The notes under the pieces were generated by a model. That model was not told the origin of the DNA and ran no database searches. It saw only the letters and a list, made by a program, of their open reading frames with translations. The position numbers were made by a program, and so were the translations under genes. Shown here in pieces: positions 6,437-15,628 of a DNA stretch of 25,963 bases; within the stretch, counting starts at the first letter, position 1; every line of letters begins with the position of its first letter. Source of the stretch: Candidatus Delongbacteria bacterium (GTDB lineage Bacteria; CAIWAD01; BS150m-G50); NCBI GenBank assembly GCA_016784425.1, contig JADHUQ010000008.1, forward strand, positions 1 through 25,963, read 5' to 3'.

Positions 6437-9400
6437 TTATCTGATCAACACCATCCTGTGGGTTGCGATCAGTTCAGCATCAACCTTCAACTGGTAGAAG
6501 TAAATCCCGGAGGCTACCGGTTGATTGCTGCTGTTGGTGGAGGGCCAGACGACCTGATGATAACCTGCCGGCAGCGCCCGATTGAGCAGGCTGGTTACCT
6601 TCTGACCGGTAATGTTGTAGATGGCTATTTCACTGTTTGCCGCCGGGTTCGCCAGGGCAAAGGCGATAGTCGTGGACGGATTGAACGGATTGGGATAGTT
6701 CCCGATCAGTTCGGTGACCTGCGGAATTGCATCTTCAGCGACTCCTTCCAGCGGCTCCAGTTCTATATCCACAATGACGGTCTCGTTGAAAAGGACCTCC
6801 ACATCCGGGACAGTGGCTGTTATATAGCCTTCCAGTGTGGCTTCCAGGTCGTAGGTGCCAACCGGAACCTGCAGAATGTAATCGCCGGCAACATCGGGAT
6901 GGGTCTGGTGGCCGCCAGCCAGGAGCTGGACCTCCTCAACCACACCCTCTCCGCCATTGAGCAGGACATTACCCCGGATAAACCCATAGCCCTCAGCACC
7001 CAGGCGGATTTCATCGATATTCCAGTTGTCGATGTTGTAGGAGTCTCCCTCAAACACCCAGGCAACCTGGAAGGTCGTTGAGCCGATATCGTCATTTTCA
7101 ATGATGACAGTTTCCGTCGTAGCGCTCATGTCGGCGGACGGCCAGCTGTGCGCCGTATGCCAGAGGTTGCCATCGCCGGTGGTTTCCAGACGCAGCTGAT
7201 AGCCACCGCTGTAATGGTCGATCATATGTTTGAATTCAAGCTCCAGGCTGGCGTGCCCCAGGGTGTTGAGTACTGGTGAAATCAGGCGTTGCAGAGCTAC
7301 CGTTTGCGTGGTCCAGGTAAACCGTGCTTCCGGCGCGGTGCCCCCCGCCTGGTCGGAATTGGAACTCATCCAGTTCACCTGTCCTGTGGATGAGGTGACG
7401 GTCCAGCCGGTCGGCAGCCAGCTGTTGAAATCCTCCTCCATCCAGACGGTGGTCTGCGCGATCGGTACCGGGATGACCCCGCTGGCTTCATAGGCGAGAT
7501 CGGCCGTCATCGTCCAGTCCACCAGGCAGATGTGACCGACCGGGGCGGACGGGTCCGCGGTGATGTTGTAGATGGCGGTATGGGTTTCACCACTCAGCAG
7601 CGCGTCGAATTCGTCTGTGGTGGAGTTCAAGGTCAGGTACTCGTCAGTGGAGGCGATCAGCGCGGTGGCGTTGTAGGCGGCCGCTCCACCCCTGTTGGTA
7701 AAGGAGACCAGGATATCTGCTGTCTCCCCCGGGTCGAGGATGTTGTTATCCCCGTCATCCACAAAATGTGAGGTGAAATCAATCAGGGGAGCGTTGGCCA
7801 GCAGACTGAAATTAAACTCCCAGCTCTCTTCAGCGCTGTTGACCACCAGCACAAAAGGTATCAGGTGGCCATCAGGTATTGCGTTGTCAACCACAAAACT
7901 GAAGGGGGAGGAATTCTCCCCGGCCCCTTCGCTTGGGATGTCGTTGTAACCGGAGCTGGACGCGGTCAGGGTGATCAGGGTATCGGTACTCGCAAGCACC
8001 CCGCTGACCGCCGTAGCCGACTCCTGGCCGTGATTGTTGAGCAGAATACTTAGCTCTACAGTTTCACCGTAATCGATCAATCCGTCGTCGCCACTGTCGT
8101 CTATTGATATCTCACCCATGACCAGAAAGGGACCTTCATGCAAAACCGGATAACCGGTGACCAACAGGGCCATTTCATTCTGCAGCGGTCTGGCGGCGGT
8201 GGGATAGGAGTTGTTGAAGGTGTACTCCAGGCCAACCGTGCCGGTCTGGTCTTCGATCCCGACGGTAGCGTACTGGCCGTGGTAAACATAGCCACCGCCG
8301 TACTGCCCGATATCGTCATTGTTCACCGTCTGGTACTGGAACAGGATTTCGCTGTCGCCGGTAGAGGTGGGATAATAAAGCGGGTCGTAGAGAATTGCCT
8401 GGAAGGTCTCTTCGGCGTGGCTGAAATCGTTTTGCAGGTTTGACCATTCCACCACGAAATAGTGCTCGAACGGGTCGAAATAATAATAGACACCACCCTG
8501 TGCGATCCTCAGATCATCCCAGAACGGGGCAATCATCGGCGAGGGGCCGCCGGGACCGGGGATGTACCAGTTCATAAAATTGCGGTTATCGGTATCACCG
8601 GGGCAGATCCAGCCGTTGGAGCAGATGGTCAGGGTGGTATAATCAATACCATAGAAGCGGAAACTGAAATTGATATCCACATCTGCTATAGCGCCGGTGT
8701 TGCCGTTGTCATAGAGGGTGAGAGGTGTTCCTTCCCCTCCGAATTCGGGGTTTATCTCGATCCAGTTGTAGACCGGCGCATTGTAATAGTCGGTGTCCCC
8801 ATCGTCATAAATGCAGTAACCGTAGCTGTCCGGGCCAAGCGGATTGGCCTGTGTCACTACGCCGACTTCCAGGATAATGGTGACACTCTGCTCATAACCG
8901 TTGGGGCCGGTCAGCTGCAACTCCAGAGGAATCTGTGTTCCCGGTAGTGTCATGGCGGAGGCGCTCACTTCAAACTGGTCACCGCTGTTGGACACCTCGC
9001 CGCCGGCCGGAATCTCGCCGAAGTAACCATCGGCATCTGTAATAGTGATCCGGGGGTGTTGCGAAATCAGCAGACCACTGACTGTACTCGCGGCAACGGT
9101 ACCGCCGTTACGCAGGGTAACCTGCAGGTTGGCGGTTTCACCCGGATCAAGAATCCCGTTACCACCGCCGATCTCCCAGTCGACCGGATGGAGATTGGGA
9201 CCCGCTACATAAATGTACTGGATGTCCGCCCACTCGTTGTCGTCCAGATCGTTGACCAGAAGATCAAACCGGAGTTCCATCCCCCCGAGGGCATTATCCG
9301 CCACCGTAAAGCCAAAGTCATCGCTGGAGTAAACAGCGGTACCGGCGGGGATATCACCGTAGTCCTCGTCAGCGTCATCCAGCGTAACATAGTCATTCCC

Positions 9401-11551
9401 GCTGGAAATGGAAGCGGTGACGCCGTCAACCATGTTGCTGCCGTGATTCCGCAGGCTGAGGTTGAGCTCGATCTGTTCACCCGGGTTGACGCTGCCGTCA
9501 CTGTTGCCGGAAGATTCACCGCTGTTATCATCATCAATAGTGAAAGTGTCAATACTGACAAACTGGGCTGCCTGCGCCAGGGTGAAGCCACCCAGGTGTG
9601 GCTGGAAATTATGCCGGGTAACGACCAGGTGAACTTCTCCCTCGACGTTGGTGTCGAGCGGAAGGGCAATCAGGCCGCTGGCGTCGGTCAGACCGGTAGC
9701 GAACAGCTCGTCGTCATCCCGGGAAATTGTAACCCAGGCCTGCGGCAGTGGTGTGCCGGTACCGTCCGCTACCAGCACTTCGAGATAGTTGCTGCCCGAT
9801 GGCACCTGGGTGTCATAAGCCACCAGCAACGGCTGTGGTATCCCGGTCCAGATCGCCATACCGGGATCACCCATCAGGTTGTTCCAGTAGGAAAACTGGT
9901 AGACGGCGTTGGCTGGATTCTGTGGATAACTGAGATAGAGATGCATTTTGCCGCTGTTGAGGGCGCCCCCGAGGTGATGTATCCCATCGTTGAAGATACC
10001 GCCGAAGATCCCCAGGTCGACACAGTTGTTGTAACAGGTGTGTGTGGAACTGGTGGAGGTGGCGATTGTAGCTATAGCCCCTTTAGGAAGGGTCGGAGTG
10101 CCTACCCTCAGAAAAACCTCACTTCTGGCTTCACCCCAGGAGCTGGCGAAACTGCCGACATCGCAGGTGAGAAACACCGCCACCGGCAGCATGAAACCGT
10201 TGTTCAGGGAATTGATGTCATTGTTGTCCCAACCGGACATACCGTAGAAACCGCGGTAGTTAAAATAGCTGACACCGCTGTTGATATTTGAGCTCATCTG
10301 ATAGACCCAGCTACCGTTATAGACCTCGGTACACGCGATATTTGGTGTATTGTAATGGATCATGTCGGCTGTCTGTCGTTTGGTATCGACGACGGAAGAA
10401 CCGGAACTATTGGGATCACCCACAATCAACGCCCGGTCGTACCAGTCGGTCTGGTCCAGGTAGGGTTCCCGCTCATAGTGCATTATTTTGTTTACGATCG
10501 TCTGCAGCTGCGTGATGGAGTCGAAGGTGAGCCTGCCGATAAAAGCGTCGGCCAGGATGTCGTTACCCTCGAGCCGCACGTAATAGTGATCCCCCTCGCC
10601 ACCGTCCAGGTGTGCGGTCGGCAGCGAATAACTCCCCTCGGCGTCCCCGACCAGGCAGATGAATTCCGGTGGGTTGGGCCAGGAATCGAAAGCTGTCTGG
10701 ATGTAGTTCTTGATGCTGGTGGAGCTGGATCCGGTTTCCGCCGTACTGGCCAGGTGAACCTCAAAACCGATCTGACGTTTCCAGTCCAGCAACGGCTGCA
10801 GATTTGTCAGCACTGTCTGGTTATCGGGATAGATGAAGAGATAACAGGGCTGCTGGTACTCCTGATCGCGGTTGTTAAGAATGGCATGGTTGAGCACGGT
10901 GGAACGATAAGTGCTCTGGAACGAACGGGAAACAGCGCGATCAGTACGCAGAGGATTCTCCCCACCGCTGCCGCTGGTAGTCACCTCCAGCTCGAGATTG
11001 CTGATCACCCGCAGTTCCCCGGTTTGCGGATCGAAGCGGAAGGGATTGACAGTTACCGCCACCACCCGCAGGTCACGCATCAGTGCCGGTTCGCCCAGGT
11101 TGATCGCGGAGTCTGGAAAAGGTGCGCCGTTACTGTAAAACTCCTCGTCGATAATCAGACCAGGTGCGCGCCGCTGGCTTTCACTCTGCAGCTCCTGGCT
11201 CGGGTAAATATTCAGTCCGCCGATTGTCGCAGCGGTCTGGCCGGTAACCTGGATTGAGACCACCCCCTCGTCCGGTAATGCGATCAGGCGGGTGAAACGG
11301 GGCAGGGCCGGTCGGCCAGCCTCGATAAATTCCCCCTCGTTGCGATAGGAAATCCGCTGGAAAACCTGGCCATCAGCCCAGATCTCCTCCAGGAAGTAAC
11401 CATCCAACGCAAACGAGATTTCAGTAAGATCTGTCCTGACAGGAGTATAATTAAACAGATCCCTGTCTGAATTCTCCGGTAGCTCGACCCAGTTCCCCCA
11501 TAGCGAAGTGGCAAAGAGCATGGTAATTATAAAGGAGAGTGAATTGCGCAT
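6437..11551 (-). CDS. Giant secreted gingipain-like (peptidase C25) protein with sorting domain
   Basis: This protein is about 1704 residues. I take the ATG at 11551, not the GTG at 11557, because GAGG then lies five bases away; the GTG would sit inside that site. After the signal peptide comes a propeptide-like region (about 25-230), then a C25 domain (about 235-570). That domain has the gingipain landmarks FLTCDVGSF (candidate nucleophile Cys463), a KGAIATIATS strand and GDPGMAIWTG. The position of the gingipain catalytic His appears to be Phe435 in NYRGFYGMSGW. A CarboxypepD_reg/Ig-like domain follows (about 575-665). Four CARDB-like repeats come next, each with an (N/D)(P/Y)GE signature near 689, 802, 1160 and 1273, in two pairs split by a beta-rich NIDO-like domain (about 900-1130). 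Then come a MAM-like / choice-of-anchor domain (about 1370-1518), a CarboxypepD_reg-like repeat (about 1523-1598) and the PNPFNPSTT sorting tail (from about 1620). It should be exported and surface-anchored or shed. Confidence 0.9.
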   Translation of the reverse strand: MRNSLSFIITMLFATSLWGNWVELPENSDRDLFNYTPVRTDLTEISFALDGYFLEEIWADGQVFQRISYRNEGEFIEAGRPALPRFTRLIALPDEGVVSIQVTGQTAATIGGLNIYPSQELQSESQRRAPGLIIDEEFYSNGAPFPDSAINLGEPALMRDLRVVAVTVNPFRFDPQTGELRVISNLELEVTTSGSGGENPLRTDRAVSRSFQSTYRSTVLNHAILNNRDQEYQQPCYLFIYPDNQTVLTNLQPLLDWKRQIGFEVHLASTAETGSSSTSIKNYIQTAFDSWPNPPEFICLVGDAEGSYSLPTAHLDGGEGDHYYVRLEGNDILADAFIGRLTFDSITQLQTIVNKIMHYEREPYLDQTDWYDRALIVGDPNSSGSSVVDTKRQTADMIHYNTPNIACTEVYNGSWVYQMSSNINSGVSYFNYRGFYGMSGWDNNDINSLNNGFMLPVAVFLTCDVGSFASSWGEARSEVFLRVGTPTLPKGAIATIATSTSSTHTCYNNCVDLGIFGGIFNDGIHHLGGALNSGKMHLYLSYPQNPANAVYQFSYWNNLMGDPGMAIWTGIPQPLLVAYDTQVPSGSNYLEVLVADGTGTPLPQAWVTISRDDDELFATGLTDASGLIALPLDTNVEGEVHLVVTRHNFQPHLGGFTLAQAAQFVSIDTFTIDDDNSGESSGNSDGSVNPGEQIELNLSLRNHGSNMVDGVTASISSGNDYVTLDDADEDYGDIPAGTAVYSSDDFGFTVADNALGGMELRFDLLVNDLDDNEWADIQYIYVAGPNLHPVDWEIGGGNGILDPGETANLQVTLRNGGTVAASTVSGLLISQHPRITITDADGYFGEIPAGGEVSNSGDQFEVSASAMTLPGTQIPLELQLTGPNGYEQSVTIILEVGVVTQANPLGPDSYGYCIYDDGDTDYYNAPVYNWIEINPEFGGEGTPLTLYDNGNTGAIADVDINFSFRFYGIDYTTLTICSNGWICPGDTDNRNFMNWYIPGPGGPSPMIAPFWDDLRIAQGGVYYYFDPFEHYFVVEWSNLQNDFSHAEETFQAILYDPLYYPTSTGDSEILFQYQTVNNDDIGQYGGGYVYHGQYATVGIEDQTGTVGLEYTFNNSYPTAARPLQNEMALLVTGYPVLHEGPFLVMGEISIDDSGDDGLIDYGETVELSILLNNHGQESATAVSGVLASTDTLITLTASSSGYNDIPSEGAGENSSPFSFVVDNAIPDGHLIPFVLVVNSAEESWEFNFSLLANAPLIDFTSHFVDDGDNNILDPGETADILVSFTNRGGAAAYNATALIASTDEYLTLNSTTDEFDALLSGETHTAIYNITADPSAPVGHICLVDWTMTADLAYEASGVIPVPIAQTTVWMEEDFNSWLPTGWTVTSSTGQVNWMSSNSDQAGGTAPEARFTWTTQTVALQRLISPVLNTLGHASLELEFKHMIDHYSGGYQLRLETTGDGNLWHTAHSWPSADMSATTETVIIENDDIGSTTFQVAWVFEGDSYNIDNWNIDEIRLGAEGYGFIRGNVLLNGGEGVVEEVQLLAGGHQTHPDVAGDYILQVPVGTYDLEATLEGYITATVPDVEVLFNETVIVDIELEPLEGVAEDAIPQVTELIGNYPNPFNPSTTIAFALANPAANSEIAIYNITGQKVTSLLNRALPAGYHQVVWPSTNSSNQPVASGIYFYQLKVDAELIATHRMVLIR

Positions 11552-11592
11552 CAACACCTCGCTGTTAGTCGGTTTTTTTATGGTCTTTCAAA

Positions 11593-11609
11593 AGCATAAT
11601 CCGTGCCAA
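11593..11609 (-). promoter_or_regulatory. Sigma-54 (RpoN) type promoter for the C25-like gene
   Basis: The minus strand reads TTGGCACGGATTATGCT. This matches the -24/-12 consensus YTGGCACGrNNNTTGCW at every defined position except one (A for T in the -12 element), with the required ten bases between GG and GC. Transcription would begin near 11582, about 30 bases before the chosen ATG. No sigma-54 enhancer-binding activator is encoded in this window. Confidence 0.7.
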
Positions 11610-12446
11610 GTGGCTGAGCTAATTCTCTGCGCTGAGCATAAACCCCGTGATCCAGGAATTTGAGCTGCTCTTTTCCCGCTCTACAGAACTGATATCACGG
11701 TGATTGCACATCCAGGGCAAGGTGGCGTTGTGCTGTGGTAACAAGGCATAGCAGTCGGATCACCGGAAATCAAGGCAGACAATTACCGCTGAAGATTAGC
11801 TCCGCACCGTGCAATCTTCCGGATCTATGGAAGCGACCGCATTGATGCAAATAGCTACCCTGTTTATGGTACCGCAAACCGCAGTACAAGGTCACAACTG
11901 GTCGTGGGTCAGCTGTTTACTCTCCCCCACGGCTTTCTATTGCACAACAAACCTGATCGGAGCCGCGGACAGTCAGGAACTGGCCCTTACTCCTCGGTGT
12001 CTGTTCGTCTGTCTTTGCCCGACCTCCGCTCCGTGAAACCCCTCCGCTCCTGTCCACTGTACCTGGAGCCACGGCCTTTCCGCTGGTCTCTACCTGCGCG
12101 ACGATCGTAATCTGAGCGTTCCCGTTTTGCTGCCACTTGAAACACCTCATCTTGTTGTATGATTTATCGAAATGTGCCCGGTGCTAACGTCGCGGCACAC
12201 TTATCCCTGTAGTACCCCGGGGAAACGGCTGGTTTCCACCTGGAAAATAACCCGGCACAACTTCAAAGTCACGCGGAAAACAACAGCCGGACATCTCCAT
12301 TTTGAGTTTCTGCTCCGGGATTGCCGGCTGGAAATGCCATTCCATCACTATGTTGGGCGTTTTTGACTGTTTTGATTGTGATGGAATTGTTACCTTTCCA
12401 CTGCCGGTCGACTGACGACCCAGCTGTAACAGAGTCGTAAAAACAC
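11610..12446. other. Gene-poor region between divergent secreted-protein genes
   Basis: I see no convincing gene here. The few open frames of 60-77 codons have no ribosome binding site and no recognisable protein pattern. Short inverted elements occur upstream of the sigma-54-type promoter: CCGTGAT at 11645-11651 and ATCACGGTGAT at 11694-11704, giving three GTGAT/ATCAC half-sites. They could bind an activator of the C25-like gene, but this is speculative. No tRNA-like or rRNA-like sequence was seen. Confidence 0.5.
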
Positions 12447-12465
12447 AGGGGAAGGAGTGCGGGTT

Positions 12466-13617
12466 ATGCGTTGGCAGATTTCTACGTTCCTGCTGCTGTT
12501 CTTATCATTAAATTGCACAGTCAGTGCCGAGACGCGTCAGGGTGGTGATACCATCAGCGATGCCGAAGTGATTGTCAGCTTACCCTACAGCGATTGCGGG
12601 ACAACAATCGGTTATGGTGACGACTATGACGAGTCCTGCCCCTATACTGGAAACTCCTCACCCGACGTGGTTTACAGGTTCACACCGACAGCGGATATCA
12701 CAGTCGATGTGTCCCTCTGCAATGTGGGAACATTTTACGATACCAAGGTCTTTATCTACGAAAACGAACCCACCCCCGGCTTTCCCCTGGGCTGTAACGA
12801 CGACAACTGCAGCGGCCCTGATTTCCCCTACCCCTACGTCAGCCGTCTCTACGGGATGGAGTTTACCGCCGGCAACAACTACTTCATTGTTGTCTGTGGC
12901 TACAACGGCGATTCGGGTGACTACTGCCTGTCGGTGGACCCAATCCTGCCCTGCGATGAGCAATGTCCGCCAGGCGCAGTGTTGGAGGGGGAACCGGAAT
13001 GCGGGAACGGGTATGATGATCAGTACAACAGTGGTTGCGGTGGCGAACCGCCGGTGTTCAGCCAGCTGCCGGTGGAGGAGATTCTTTGTGCCACATCCGG
13101 AACTTTTCTCTACCAGGGTGACGCGACCCGTGACACCGACTGGTACCAGTTTGATCTCACCGACCTGACTGCAGTCACCGTCTCCCTCTACCCTGAATTT
13201 CCCGCCAACATTATGCTGATCGCAGCTAACAGCGGCAACTGTTATGACTATGACATACTGGAGTTTGCTTCAGGGGAGCGTTGTCAACATACACTGGTGC
13301 AAGGCTCCCTGCCGGCCGGATTGTATTGGGTCTGGGTGGCCCCAACCGAGTTCTGGGGTGTTGATTGCGGTACTCCCTACATCCTCAACCTCAATACCGT
13401 TGGACTTCCCCCGATCGATAATCTCCAGATCCAGTGCCAGGAGGAACAGTTGCTGTTGTACTGGTCACCGATAACAGGAGCGACCATCTATCACATTTAC
13501 GCCGGCAGCACCCCATATGGTGATTTTGAGTGGGTGGATTCTACCACTGAAGCGTTGTGGGGTACAACGAACAGCCGGGAACAGCAGTTCTTCCAGGTGA
13601 CATACGAAATGGAATAG
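12466..13617 (+). CDS. Secreted protein with two PPC-like domains and C-terminal Fn3-like domain
   Basis: This is a 383-residue exported protein. A GTG at 12457 in the same frame overlaps the GGAAGGAG ribosome binding site, so I prefer the ATG at 12466, eight bases after GGAG. The signal peptide ends near VSAET (about 21-23). Residues about 28-158 and 205-313 look like bacterial pre-peptidase C-terminal (PPC) beta-sandwiches, with patterns such as DVVYRFTPTADITVDVSLC and DTDWYQFDLTD. A Cys-rich linker (GEPECGNGYDDQYNSGCGG) joins them. The mature chain has many paired cysteines, as expected outside the cytoplasm. The last 65 residues form an Fn3-like domain ending QQFFQVT, similar to the end of the protein at 24107-25306. 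No PNPFN sorting tail is present. PPC domains usually accompany secreted proteases or adhesins, but no catalytic domain is present, so the function is unknown. Confidence 0.85.
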   Translation: MRWQISTFLLLFLSLNCTVSAETRQGGDTISDAEVIVSLPYSDCGTTIGYGDDYDESCPYTGNSSPDVVYRFTPTADITVDVSLCNVGTFYDTKVFIYENEPTPGFPLGCNDDNCSGPDFPYPYVSRLYGMEFTAGNNYFIVVCGYNGDSGDYCLSVDPILPCDEQCPPGAVLEGEPECGNGYDDQYNSGCGGEPPVFSQLPVEEILCATSGTFLYQGDATRDTDWYQFDLTDLTAVTVSLYPEFPANIMLIAANSGNCYDYDILEFASGERCQHTLVQGSLPAGLYWVWVAPTEFWGVDCGTPYILNLNTVGLPPIDNLQIQCQEEQLLLYWSPITGATIYHIYAGSTPYGDFEWVDSTTEALWGTTNSREQQFFQVTYEME

Positions 13618-14197
13618 AAGAGGCATGTTTTCAGGCCGCACCGGTTTTATCCTCTCGTAGAAGCTGATCAAACAAAATTAGTTGATTTCCTGCTGATTAT
13701 TGTTTTACCCTGAACTCCGGGTCGAGGTTTGAAGAGTACAGATGATTAAAAGAATCCTCCAAAGTGACCGACTTTGAGAACCTGGCTGAACGGCGGATAT
13801 ACCCCATATAATATGATCTTTCCAGGTATGGAAGTGTACCCTGGTTAAGCTCGATTAAACGCCGGCTGGGGGTAACACTTTTGCCCGGTTCCTGTTTCTC
13901 TGAGTTGGACATCAACAGTATTGCAGACGGTGAGCGGGCAGAAGATAAATGACGAGTCAGCGCTCCTTGCACAGTTGAAGCGTGTGAAGCAAGCTTGATT
14001 CTACAATATATTTCAGTAGAGCATTACAAAACGGCCGGGAAGGACACCGGGAAGTTCTGTATTACAGCTGCAGATGAACAATTTCAGCTGATCGGCAATT
14101 TTAGCAGCGAGTTATCTAGAAACTATGTCAGAGCTATTCACACCAACCTGCCTGAAGATTCAACACAAAATATCATGTCTCGCAAAGGAGGTCTTTC
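13618..14197. other. Gene-poor region upstream of the efflux cluster
   Basis: No supported gene is visible. A 91-codon minus-strand frame (13972-13697, GTG start) and a 68-codon plus-strand frame (13995-14201) lack ribosome binding sites and recognisable content. The plus-strand frame ends in a TGA overlapping the GTG start of the TolC gene, which could be chance. An AT-rich stretch at 14001-14013 (TACAATATATTT) could hold a -10 element, but no -35 box is well placed. Confidence 0.45.
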
Positions 14198-15607
14198 GTG
14201 ACTGAGAGGTTATTACTGTTGGTACTGGTTTCGCTACCAACTATCAGCTCGTATGCACAGACGATTACCCTGGATGATTTCCTGCAACAGTTGCAAATCG
14301 ATCATCCCCTGTTTGTGCGGGAGGGTTTAACGGCTCAGATTGAGGAGGCCGAGCAGGCAAGTTATCTCGGTGCTGAAGACTGGCAGCTGTTCTCACAGGC
14401 AGCCTTTCAACACCAGGAGCCAGCGCTGGCTCTGGCCGGGCCGGAACAGACCGATGCCCTGTTGATCGACGGAGGCGTAGAGCGGCTTTTCTGGAAAACG
14501 GGTGGACGCCTTTCGGGATCACTGACGCTCAGCCGGGCGAAGGTGCGGATCGCCCCGATATATCAGTTTCCAGAGTCTTTCTATCAGAACCGACTGGCGG
14601 TCACCTACAGTCACCCACTCTGGCAGAACCGGCACGGATTCCTGGATCGGTTACCCTATGAACTGCACCAGTACGAAATTGACTTTGCTGAGGTCCAGGC
14701 TTTAGAAAACCGGGAGGAGTTCCTGGCAACTACCGCCGGGAAATTCCTGGAGTGGGTCTTTTTGACCGAACAACGCAACATTGTGCAAAACAGGCTGGCG
14801 CTGGCAGAGGAGGAGCTTGCCCGGACGCAACGCAAACGGGAGGCCAATCTCATCGATGAGGTTGATGTGATAAGGGCGGAGGATGCAGTCCGGATTGCCC
14901 GCCAGGGTCTGGTACAGGCTGAATCCGGCTGGAGTTCGCTGCAGGCGGAACTGGCTGAACTCTCACAGCGCCCGGAGCTCTATGAGCAGACCCCGGTGTA
15001 CAACCTTTACGCGATTCACACTATTCCTACCATTGAGCAATCCAGCAGTCAATTGCAGGAGCAGTCACGCCTGCTGGCAGCACTGGACTTGCGCAGACAA
15101 CAAATGCGGTTTCTGAGGCGGGGGAATGAGGAGACTCTTAAATCGAGTCTCAATCTCTTCGGACAGCTGAGTCTTGAACAGATGGATGAAAATCTGGGCT
15201 CCTCCCTGGTGCTGGACAAACCGGATGCGATAGTAGGGATACAGTACAGTTTTCCCCTGGAAAAGAGAACGGCGAAAGCCCGCATCAGCAAGGTTGATCT
15301 TCAGATTCAACAACTGGATGAACAGATCAAAGAGGTAACCCTCGGGCTTACCTCCGCTCTGGCCGGGCTCACCGTGCAGATCAACGAGACTGCCCGCATC
15401 CTGCAACTCAACCTTGAACAGATCAGCTCCGCCGAGAACAGAACTGCGGAAGAGTTGAGAATCTACAACCAGGGCCGTGGCGAACTGACCTTCGTGATCC
15501 AGAGCCGGGATAGTGAACAGAACGCCCGTCTCAGTTATGCCGCCAACGCGCTCCTCTACCAGCAGCTGGTGCTGGCTTATCGCGCTCTGATGGATGAAAT
15601 CTACTGA
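14198..15607 (+). CDS. TolC-family outer membrane efflux channel
   Basis: This 469-residue outer membrane factor forms the exit duct of tripartite efflux or type I secretion systems. A signal peptide ends near SYAQT (about 19-21). The chain then shows the duplicated TolC layout: long coiled-coil helices (about 160-265 and 365-460, e.g. LALAEEELARTQRKREANLIDEVDV) and barrel strands (SGSLTLSRAKV, NRLAVTYSHPLW, and DAIVGIQYSFPL in the second half). The helix motif ANLIDEVDVIRAEDAV matches the usual G.....VL.A...L region. It starts with GTG; AAAGGAGG six bases upstream is an excellent ribosome binding site and settles the start. Only 21 bases separate it from the RND permease gene, so they form one operon. 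No membrane fusion (adaptor) protein gene accompanies them. Confidence 0.9.
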   Translation: MTERLLLLVLVSLPTISSYAQTITLDDFLQQLQIDHPLFVREGLTAQIEEAEQASYLGAEDWQLFSQAAFQHQEPALALAGPEQTDALLIDGGVERLFWKTGGRLSGSLTLSRAKVRIAPIYQFPESFYQNRLAVTYSHPLWQNRHGFLDRLPYELHQYEIDFAEVQALENREEFLATTAGKFLEWVFLTEQRNIVQNRLALAEEELARTQRKREANLIDEVDVIRAEDAVRIARQGLVQAESGWSSLQAELAELSQRPELYEQTPVYNLYAIHTIPTIEQSSSQLQEQSRLLAALDLRRQQMRFLRRGNEETLKSSLNLFGQLSLEQMDENLGSSLVLDKPDAIVGIQYSFPLEKRTAKARISKVDLQIQQLDEQIKEVTLGLTSALAGLTVQINETARILQLNLEQISSAENRTAEELRIYNQGRGELTFVIQSRDSEQNARLSYAANALLYQQLVLAYRALMDEIY

Positions 15608-15628
15608 TCAGTAACAGATAGAGGCGTT

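Noticed and set aside
9056..10291. 411-codon plus-strand frame inside the C25-like gene
   Set aside because: It lies fully antisense to a gene with clear domains. Its length reflects codon bias of the opposite strand, and it has no domain pattern or proper start signal.
11809..12366. Several 60-77 codon frames on both strands
   Set aside because: They overlap one another in different frames, lack ribosome sites and show composition-driven, Ser/Arg-rich translations.
12361..12395. TTGACT upstream of the PPC-domain gene as a promoter
   Set aside because: The hexamer at 17-bp spacing (ATTGTT) matches the -10 consensus poorly.
13697..13972. 91-codon minus-strand open frame
   Set aside because: It has a GTG start, no ribosome binding site and no recognisable protein pattern or supportive context.
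13995..14201. 68-codon plus-strand frame overlapping the TolC start
   Set aside because: No ribosome site and no known pattern. The stop/start overlap arises from the TolC ribosome-site sequence itself.
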